Shown piece by piece: positions 26,390-32,322 of a DNA stretch of 64,000 nt. Made by a program: the position numbers and the translations under genes. Origin of the DNA: JAVDCA01 sp035293985 (GTDB taxonomy: Bacteria > Pseudomonadota > Alphaproteobacteria > Rhizobiales > Xanthobacteraceae); the NCBI GenBank assembly GCA_035293985.1, contig DATGLS010000025.1:1-64000 (forward strand). Reading direction: 5' to 3'. A model generated the notes under the pieces. It was not told the DNA's origin. It saw only the letters and a list, made by a program, of their open reading frames with translations, and did not search any database. Numbering within the stretch: the stretch's first letter is position 1; every line of letters begins with the position of its first letter.

Positions 26390-28216
26390 CTAAACCGCCT
26401 CGGCTTCCTTGCGCCGCTCTTCCTTCTTGCGGTCGTTCGGATCCAGGATCTTCTTGCGCAGGCGGATCGACTTCGGCGTGACCTCGACCAGCTCGTCGTC
26501 CTCGATATAGGCGAGCGCCTTTTCCAGTGTCATGCGGATCGGCGGCGTCAAGCGCACCGCTTCGTCCTTCGAGGTGGTGCGGATATTGGTGAGCTTCTTG
26601 CCCTTGAGCACGTTGACCTCGAGGTCGTTGCCGCGGGTGTGCTCGCCGACGATCATGCCGCGATAGACCTTCCAGCCCGGCTCGATCATCATCGGGCCGC
26701 GGTCCTCCAGGTTCCACAGCGCGTAGGCCACCGACTCGCCCGCATCGGTCGAGATCAGCACGCCGTTGCGCCGGCCCTGCAGCTCGCCCTTGTAGGGCGC
26801 GTAGGCATGAAACAGCCGGTTCATCACCGCCGTGCCGCGGCTGTCGGTGAGCAACTCGCCCTGGTAGCCGATCAGGCCGCGCGTCGGCGCGTAGAATACG
26901 AGCCGCGTGCGGCCGCCGCCGGACGGGCGCATCTCGATCATCTCGGCCTTGCGCTCGGCCATCTTCTGCACCACGACGCCGGAGAACTCGTCGTCGACGT
27001 CGATCACGACCTCCTCGATCGGCTCCTGCAGCTCGCCCGACTCGTCGCGCCGCATCAGCACCTTGGGGCGCGACACCGAAAGCTCGTAGCCCTCCCGCCG
27101 CATGGTCTCGATGAGAATCCCGAGCTGCAATTCGCCCCGGCCCGCCACCTCGACGGCGTCGCGCTCGGTCGACTCGGTGACGCGCAGCGCGACGTTGCCC
27201 TCGGCCTCGCGAAACAGGCGATCGCGGATCATGCGGCCCGTGACCTTGTCGCCCTCGGTGCCGGCGAGCGGGGAATCGTTGACGCGGAACGTCATCGCCA
27301 GCGTCGGCGGATCGATCGGCTGGGCGGCGAGCGGCTCCGTCACCTCGGGCGCGCAGATCGTGTGCGCAACGGTCGCCTCCGGCAGGCCCGCGATCGCGAC
27401 GATGTCGCCCGCGAACGCCTCGTCGATCGGCTGCCGCTCGAGACCGCGGAAGGCGAGCACCTTCGACACGCGGCCCTGTTCGACTAGGTTGCCGTTGCGG
27501 TCGAGCACCTTGGCGGCCTGGTTCGGCTTGATCGAGCCCGAGGCGATGCGGCCGGTGACGATGCGGCCGAGGTAGGGATTGGCCTCGAGAATCGTGCCGA
27601 GCATGCGGAACGGCCCTTCCTCGACGTTCGGCTCGGCGACATGGCGCAGCACGAGATCGAACAGCGGCGTCATGCCCTGGTCCTTCGGGCCCTCCGGGCT
27701 CGCCGCCATCCAGCCCTGTTTGGCCGAGCCGTAGAGAATCGGGAAATCGAGCTGCTCCTCGGTCGCATCGAGCGCTGCGAAGAGATCGAACACCTCGCTC
27801 GCGACCTGGGCGGGCCGCGCATCGCTGCGGTCGACCTTGTTGATGACCACGATCGGCTTCAGGCCGACCTTGAGCGCCTTCGACACGACGAACTTGGTCT
27901 GCGGCAGCGGCCCCTCGGCGGCGTCGACGAGCACCAACGCGCCGTCCACCATGCCGAGGATGCGCTCGACCTCGCCGCCGAAATCGGCGTGGCCGGGCGT
28001 GTCGACGATATTGATGCGCACGTCCTTCCACAGGATCGAGGTCGCCTTGGCCAGGATGGTGATGCCGCGCTCGCGCTCGAGGTCGTTGGAATCCATCGCG
28101 CGCTCGGTCACCTTCTGGTTCTCGCGGAAGGTGCCGGCTTGCTGGAGCAGGCGGTCGACCAGGGTGGTCTTGCCGTGGTCGACATGGGCGATGATCGCCA
28201 CGTTGCGGAGTGACAT
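26390..28216 (-). CDS. typA: Ribosome-associated GTPase TypA/BipA
   Basis: A 608-residue translational GTPase. G1 is HVDHGKT at 11-17, the switch region is RERGITI, G3 is DTPGHADFGG and G4 is NKVD. Elongation-factor domains II, III and V follow, and the C-terminus is the BipA-specific basic domain (ILDPNDRKKEERR). It acts in 50S assembly and stress or cold growth. ATG 28216 begins the canonical N-terminus. It lies 115 bp after the small membrane-protein array on the same strand. Confidence 0.97.
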   Translation of the reverse strand: MSLRNVAIIAHVDHGKTTLVDRLLQQAGTFRENQKVTERAMDSNDLERERGITILAKATSILWKDVRINIVDTPGHADFGGEVERILGMVDGALVLVDAAEGPLPQTKFVVSKALKVGLKPIVVINKVDRSDARPAQVASEVFDLFAALDATEEQLDFPILYGSAKQGWMAASPEGPKDQGMTPLFDLVLRHVAEPNVEEGPFRMLGTILEANPYLGRIVTGRIASGSIKPNQAAKVLDRNGNLVEQGRVSKVLAFRGLERQPIDEAFAGDIVAIAGLPEATVAHTICAPEVTEPLAAQPIDPPTLAMTFRVNDSPLAGTEGDKVTGRMIRDRLFREAEGNVALRVTESTERDAVEVAGRGELQLGILIETMRREGYELSVSRPKVLMRRDESGELQEPIEEVVIDVDDEFSGVVVQKMAERKAEMIEMRPSGGGRTRLVFYAPTRGLIGYQGELLTDSRGTAVMNRLFHAYAPYKGELQGRRNGVLISTDAGESVAYALWNLEDRGPMMIEPGWKVYRGMIVGEHTRGNDLEVNVLKGKKLTNIRTTSKDEAVRLTPPIRMTLEKALAYIEDDELVEVTPKSIRLRKKILDPNDRKKEERRKEAEAV

Positions 28217-28331
28217 AAAAAGTTCCGGTTTTGGAAACGAATCAGGGCCGCGAACGGCCCCATTTTGCGCTGCAATATAGGGATCGAATGGGCACGCGCA
28301 ACCCATAAAACGTCGATGGTTAAGGGCCGTT

Positions 28332-28601
28332 TCACCTGTCGCGCATGATTCCCATCGAGCTGGCGCGCTGAAGCCGGCGCAACCCCCACACGATCAGTGC
28401 AATGCCGGCGGCCGCAATCGCGAAGCAGATCACCCACAGCGGGCCCAATCCGGACAGATACGGATTGCCCGGCGAGAAAATCACGATCACCGCGAAATAT
28501 CCCGCACAGAGGCCGGGCAGCACCAGGATGATTCCGAAAAGGAGCATCACGGCGCTCAGCACGCGGGAGGCTGCGCTCGGCGCTTCGCCGGGATCGCTCA
28601 T
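28332..28601 (-). CDS. Small PGxC membrane protein, type A (array member 6)
   Basis: An 89-residue membrane protein. A short hydrophilic N-terminus (MSDPGEAPSAAS) precedes helix 1, which carries LPGLC. Helix 2 ends in the type A tail IALIVWGLRR. ATG 28601 has GGAG 6 nt upstream. It is the last of six paralogous genes and starts 11 bp after member 5. No known domain was recognised. Confidence 0.7.
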   Translation of the reverse strand: MSDPGEAPSAASRVLSAVMLLFGIILVLPGLCAGYFAVIVIFSPGNPYLSGLGPLWVICFAIAAAGIALIVWGLRRLQRASSMGIMRDR

Positions 28602-28612
28602 GCGCGTCTCCG

Positions 28613-28858
28613 TCAGCGAGGTCGCCGCACGGCCCACCAGATTAACGCGATCCCGCCGGCCGTGATGCCGAAAAAGCCGATGAACGCCGACACCGTCGTC
28701 GGATCGTTGAACGCGTGCACGGGATCAAAGGCGACGATCAACACGACGCACAGGCCAGGCAGCAGCATGAGGATGCCGGCGCCGATCAGCAGGGCCGTCA
28801 GGCAGCCGTTGCTCTCCGGCGGCGTTTGGTACGGCGGCCGGTTGCTCCGCTCGCTCAC
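28613..28858 (-). CDS. Small PGxC membrane protein, type A (array member 5)
   Basis: An 81-residue membrane protein. The N-terminus SERSNRPPYQTPPESNG precedes CLTALLIGAGI and the LLPGLC motif of helix 1. Helix 2 ends GGIALIWWAVRRPR. GTG 28858 overlaps the TGA of member 4 as GTGA, which implies translational coupling. The CLTA element is shared with member 3 and marks the type A copy of a duplicated cassette. Confidence 0.7.
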   Translation of the reverse strand: MSERSNRPPYQTPPESNGCLTALLIGAGILMLLPGLCVVLIVAFDPVHAFNDPTTVSAFIGFFGITAGGIALIWWAVRRPR

Positions 28859-29148
28859 GGCGAGGCCCGACGCCAAGTCCTGATCAGCCAGAACAGCAGA
28901 CCCGCGAACATGATGAAGCCGACGAGGCACGGAAAAGCGAACATAACCGCATAGGCGATCGCCTGCGGGGTTCCGTCCCGCCAGAGCTCGATGGCGGCCG
29001 GCGTGAAATAGAGCGAGCACAGCCCGGGCGGCAGGCCGAGCACCACGAACAGGATGGTGACGGTGATCTTGTAGCCGGAGTCCGAGCTCTTCCGGTCGCG
29101 GCCGCGTGGCAGCGGTGGTGGGGGTGGAAGATTGGGTGGTTGCGACAT
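28855..29148 (-). CDS. Small PGxC membrane protein, type B (array member 4)
   Basis: A 97-residue membrane protein. A Pro-rich N-terminus leads to DSGYKITVTILFVVLG and the motif LPPGLCSLYF. A second helix pair ends GLLFWLIRTWRR. Compared with member 2 the core is clearly homologous (LPPGLCSL, then CLVGF). A GGGAGGCG Shine-Dalgarno precedes ATG 29148. Confidence 0.72.
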   Translation of the reverse strand: MSQPPNLPPPPPLPRGRDRKSSDSGYKITVTILFVVLGLPPGLCSLYFTPAAIELWRDGTPQAIAYAVMFAFPCLVGFIMFAGLLFWLIRTWRRASP

Positions 29149-29172
29149 GGAATTTCGCCTCCCTCGCTCCGT

Positions 29173-29427
29173 TCACCGCCACGCGCGTATCGCCAGCCAG
29201 ATCACCACGACGCCGAGGACACCGAGCGAGATCAATCCGCCGGCGATGAGCAGCGCGGTCTGATCCCGGACAAGCTCCGCCCCGTCCTGGCTCGCGAGGA
29301 TGATCCCGCAGACGCCGGGGATCAGCAGGATCACGCCGACCAGGATCAGGAATGCGGTCAGGCAGCCGTTGGGTTGATTGGCCGGCGGCGGCGGCCGCCA
29401 GTGAGGATCGCCAGGTGACATGGTCAT
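29173..29427 (-). CDS. Small PGxC membrane protein, type A (array member 3)
   Basis: An 84-residue membrane protein. The N-terminus is Pro-rich and leads to NGCLTAFLILVGV and the motif LIPGVC. Helix 2 ends GVVVIWLAIRAWR. The start at 29427 overlaps the TGA of a 13-codon open frame (GTG 29465) whose peptide resembles the N-terminus of member 5. This suggests that the original start was displaced after duplication. Confidence 0.68.
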   Translation of the reverse strand: MTMSPGDPHWRPPPPANQPNGCLTAFLILVGVILLIPGVCGIILASQDGAELVRDQTALLIAGGLISLGVLGVVVIWLAIRAWR

Positions 29428-29457
29428 GAAACGCTCCCCTCCGGGCGATTGCTGCGC

Positions 29458-29697
29458 TCACTCACGGCGACACCAGGTCCAGATGAGCAGCCCCAGCATG
29501 ACTGCGAAAATGGTGAAGCCGACCAGGCACAGAACGCCGAACAGCCGCCCATAGAAGGCGTTCTCCGGGCCGCTCGCGTGCAGCATGGTGACCGTCTCGC
29601 CGATGAAAGAGAGCGAGCAGAGCCCCGGCGGCAGGCCGATGACCAGGAAAAGGACCGTGACGAGGATCTTCCTGCTCCGATCGCCCGAATCGCTCAT
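29458..29697 (-). CDS. Small PGxC membrane protein, type B (array member 2)
   Basis: A 79-residue membrane protein. DSGDRSRKILVTVLFLVIG leads to LPPGLCSLSF. The second half (CLVGFTIFAVMLGLLIWTW) matches member 4. It starts 10 bp after member 1. The DNA around its stop codon is close to that at the member 4/5 junction, which supports duplication of a B-A gene pair. Confidence 0.7.
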   Translation of the reverse strand: MSDSGDRSRKILVTVLFLVIGLPPGLCSLSFIGETVTMLHASGPENAFYGRLFGVLCLVGFTIFAVMLGLLIWTWCRRE

Positions 29698-29707
29698 GTG
29701 GTTTTCC

Positions 29708-29896
29708 TCAGCGCCGTCTAAACGCGGCGTTCCAGATCAGTGCCACTCCGCCCGCCGCGATCGTCAGGGTGATCGTCAGGAAGATTACATTGGCGAGGGG
29801 AGCACGTTCGATCATCTTCGGGTCTTTGACCTCGTAAATCACGGTGCATATGCCCGGCAGCAACAGCACAATCCCGATTATGATCATCAGCACCAT
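29708..29896 (-). CDS. Small PGxC membrane protein, type A, probably frameshifted (array member 1)
   Basis: A 62-residue frame with IIIGIVLLLPGICTVIY in helix 1 and the type A end GGVALIWNAAFRRR. It lacks the hydrophilic N-terminus seen in its paralogues. Such an N-terminus (MSDQPSHSDPPRSAPSER) is present just upstream from ATG 29961, after AAGAG, but in a frame offset by two bases. The gene is therefore either frameshifted or reinitiated at 29896, where no good Shine-Dalgarno is seen. Confidence 0.5.
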   Translation of the reverse strand: MVLMIIIGIVLLLPGICTVIYEVKDPKMIERAPLANVIFLTITLTIAAGGVALIWNAAFRRR

Positions 29897-29957
29897 CGCG
29901 ACCCGTCACGCTCGGAAGGCGCGGATCGCGGAGGATCCGAATGCGATGGTTGATCGC

Positions 29958-30032
29958 TCATCTCTTGCCCGCCGGCAGCCAGAGCAGCGCGAGCAGCAGC
30001 ACAGTAGCGACCCTCGTGGCGTCCGCGGTCAC
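29958..30032 (-). CDS. 24-codon hydrophobic micro-ORF after the radical SAM gene
   Basis: GTG 30032 overlaps the radical SAM stop as GTGA. The TGA at 29958-29960 overlaps ATG 29961 as ATGA. The product would be a single-helix peptide (VATVLLLALLWLPAGKR at its C-terminus) with a basic end. It resembles the last helix of the type A array proteins, so it may be a remnant of a seventh copy or a real micropeptide. Expression is inferred only from coupling. Confidence 0.35.
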   Translation of the reverse strand: MTADATRVATVLLLALLWLPAGKR

Positions 30033-31459
30033 GAGACTGCCTCCGCGGCGGCCTGCGCCTTAAGGCGGGCGCGGATCTCGTCGATCCGGCCGTTGCGGTA
30101 GAACAGATTGTAGGTGTCGAACGGAATGATCTGGCCGTTCGGCGTGACGAAATGGATGCAGGAGCGCTTCACGCCGCCGAGGCAGAAGTTGAAGCGGTCC
30201 ATGAACTGCACGATCACGACGCGGAAGACGTTTTCATAGGAGAGCCCGGCCGGTGCCGCGAACTTCGGCAGGCAGCAGAGGAACTCGGTGAGCCGCTCGC
30301 TCGCATTGCAGGGGCCGGACGAGAGCGAAAAGAGGTCGATGAATTTCTCCCGCAGGGCCGGATATTTCTCGAAGCTGATGGCGTTCGGCACCAGCGCCAA
30401 CAGCTCCTCGCGCGGAATTGCCGAGAGGATCGGGAGCAGGGTCGTGCCATTGCGCAGCCCATAGGCGATGGAGATGGTCTCGGGGTTGCATGGCAGCGGG
30501 ATCACGTCGTCCTCGCCGAACACGCCGGAGTCATCGACGATACGCCGGCGGATGTCGGACAGCACCAGGCGGTCGGTGCGCTTGTCGAAATTCTCGTTGC
30601 GGCCGGCGTCCTGCACCGGCTGAAACGTGACGCCGCGCACGCAGCGCCAGGTGAGCGCGTGCCGCACGATCTCGCCGATCTCGTCCTCGTTGACGCCGCG
30701 CTTGACGGTCACGACCAGCGTGGTCGAGATGCCGTGCTGCTCGAGGTTCTCCAGCGCTTGCTGCCGGACCCGGCGCAAGTCGGCGCCGCGCAGGTTCATC
30801 AGCGCATGGCGCTGGAGCGAATCGAACTGCAGGTAGACCTCGAGGCCGCGCTTCTGCTCGCCGAGCCGCGCCGCGAAATCCGGCTCCTGGGCGAGGCGCA
30901 GCCCGTTGGTGTTGATCATCACGTGGCGGATCGGGCGTGCCCGCGCGGCGTCGAGGATGGCGAAGAATTCCGGATGGATGGTCGGTTCGCCGCCCGAGAT
31001 CTGCACGAGGTCGGGCTCGCCTTCGCTCGCGACCAGCGCGTCGAGCATGCGCTCGACGGTCGCGACCGGGAGGTGCTTGTTGCGCGCCGGCGAGGAATCG
31101 GCAAAGCACACCGGGCAGGTGAGGTTGCAGTGCTCGTTGATCTCGATCAGCGCCAGACACGAATGCTGCTCGTGGTCGGGGCACAGGCCGCAATCATACG
31201 GGCAGCCGAACTCGGTGCGGTTCTGGAACGCGAGCGGCTTGTCGCCCGGCTTGATGTAGTCCTTGCAGCGGCGCCAATAGGCGGCGTCGCTCGACACCAA
31301 GGTCGACTGCACGCCGTGCTTGTCGCAGCGCTTCTCGTACCAGACCTCGTTTCCGACGATCTCGATCTTGGTCGGCACCAGCGCGAGGCAGGTCTCGCAC
31401 AGCGAGGTGGTCTGGCCCCAGAAGACGTACGGACGCGATCTACGCAACGGCGCGGTCAT
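30029..31459 (-). CDS. COG1964 radical SAM protein (tetraether lipid synthase-like)
   Basis: A 476-residue radical SAM enzyme. An N-terminal metal-type site (Cys21, Cys24, Cys45, His48) is followed by a second Cys cluster (Cys86, Cys90, Cys93, Cys101, GCPYDCGLCP). The SAM [4Fe-4S] motif is Cys111-x3-Cys115-x2-Cys118, and GGEP lies at 156-159. The C-terminal end RSCIHFVTPNGQIIPFDTYN is characteristic of COG1964, the family of MJ0619 and archaeal Tes, which joins lipid alkyl chains. It overlaps the Lgt-like gene by 20 nt. Lipid modification is an inference. Confidence 0.85.
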   Translation of the reverse strand: MTAPLRRSRPYVFWGQTTSLCETCLALVPTKIEIVGNEVWYEKRCDKHGVQSTLVSSDAAYWRRCKDYIKPGDKPLAFQNRTEFGCPYDCGLCPDHEQHSCLALIEINEHCNLTCPVCFADSSPARNKHLPVATVERMLDALVASEGEPDLVQISGGEPTIHPEFFAILDAARARPIRHVMINTNGLRLAQEPDFAARLGEQKRGLEVYLQFDSLQRHALMNLRGADLRRVRQQALENLEQHGISTTLVVTVKRGVNEDEIGEIVRHALTWRCVRGVTFQPVQDAGRNENFDKRTDRLVLSDIRRRIVDDSGVFGEDDVIPLPCNPETISIAYGLRNGTTLLPILSAIPREELLALVPNAISFEKYPALREKFIDLFSLSSGPCNASERLTEFLCCLPKFAAPAGLSYENVFRVVIVQFMDRFNFCLGGVKRSCIHFVTPNGQIIPFDTYNLFYRNGRIDEIRARLKAQAAAEAVS

Positions 31460-32159
31460 GCGCGGGGTCCTTTCGAGGCGCGGACAGGATCATCAATCCC
31501 GCGTAGGCCAGGATCGCAAGCGACAGGAGATGGAAGAGGTTGAATGGCCCGAGCACGTCGCCATACGGCTTCATGAACTCCCAGCCGAACCGCTGCGCCG
31601 CGTAGAAGCCGGCGGCGAGGTAGAAGCCGTTCGTGATGATGAACGGATCGCGCAGCCGCACCGCGGTCGCATAGAACAGCGCGAAGGCCGCCATGGTGAC
31701 GCCTTCGTAGAGCTGCACCGGGTGGCGTAGGATCCCGTCGCCGAAATCATGTCCCCACGGCAGCGCGGTGGGCGTGCCGTAGGTGAAATCGTCGATGCCG
31801 GCGAAATAGCAGCCGATGCGGCCGATCGCGACGCCGACCGCGAGCGGCAGCGCGAAGCGCCCGCCCGTGCGGGCGCGGATGCCGGCGAGGTGCTTGTAGA
31901 GCTCGACCGCGATGATGCCGCCCGCGAGGGCGCCCTCGATCGAGCGGCCGATGCCCGGCACGCCCGAGAGCCACATATTGCCGGTGCCGAACACATAGGC
32001 GCCGAATCCGGCGCCGAACAGCACCGCCGCGACATAGGGCAGGTTGGTGGAAGCGGCAGGGAAGGCGATCTTCTCGACGCGCGTGACCCATAGTCCCGCG
32101 AGCCCGGCGCCAAGCCAGGCAAGAATGTCGAAAGCGGTGTGCAGGACAACGCCGCTCAT
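31440..32159 (-). CDS. Prolipoprotein diacylglyceryl transferase (Lgt)-like membrane enzyme
   Basis: A 239-residue polytopic membrane protein. It keeps the Lgt signature GRIGCYFAG (113-121), HPVQLYEG (146-153) and an RFGWEFMKP segment near 195-203. It is shorter than typical Lgt (about 270-290). By eye the HGGLIG element with the essential His appears replaced by EGALAGG. It is thus probably an Lgt paralogue and not the housekeeping enzyme. It is the first gene of the radical SAM/small membrane-protein operon. Confidence 0.75.
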   Translation of the reverse strand: MSGVVLHTAFDILAWLGAGLAGLWVTRVEKIAFPAASTNLPYVAAVLFGAGFGAYVFGTGNMWLSGVPGIGRSIEGALAGGIIAVELYKHLAGIRARTGGRFALPLAVGVAIGRIGCYFAGIDDFTYGTPTALPWGHDFGDGILRHPVQLYEGVTMAAFALFYATAVRLRDPFIITNGFYLAAGFYAAQRFGWEFMKPYGDVLGPFNLFHLLSLAILAYAGLMILSAPRKDPAHDRAVA

Positions 32160-32226
32160 GATCGCCCCGTGTCAGCGGCAGGGTAGGCGGTCGATTGTGG
32201 CGGAAGCAAGCGAGGGGGCTTGCTTT

Positions 32227-32302
32227 CTTTCCCTCCCCCGCGAGCGCGCAAGTGCTGTTTTAGCGCCCATACGCGCAAGAGCGGGGAGAGGGCCGCCTGA
32301 GT
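32227..32302. repeat. CCCTCCCCC/GGGGAGAGGG intergenic repeat
   Basis: An imperfect inverted repeat with a pyrimidine-rich arm (TTTCCCTCCCCCGCGAGCGCG) cut by AT-rich bases and a purine-rich arm (GAGCGGGGAGAGGG). Similar elements lie at 34672-34810, in 55733-55878 and at 60849-60900. It separates the Lgt-like operon from the spermidine-synthase-like gene. Confidence 0.6.
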
Positions 32303-32322
32303 TCTTGGCTACGTTCCCCTGT

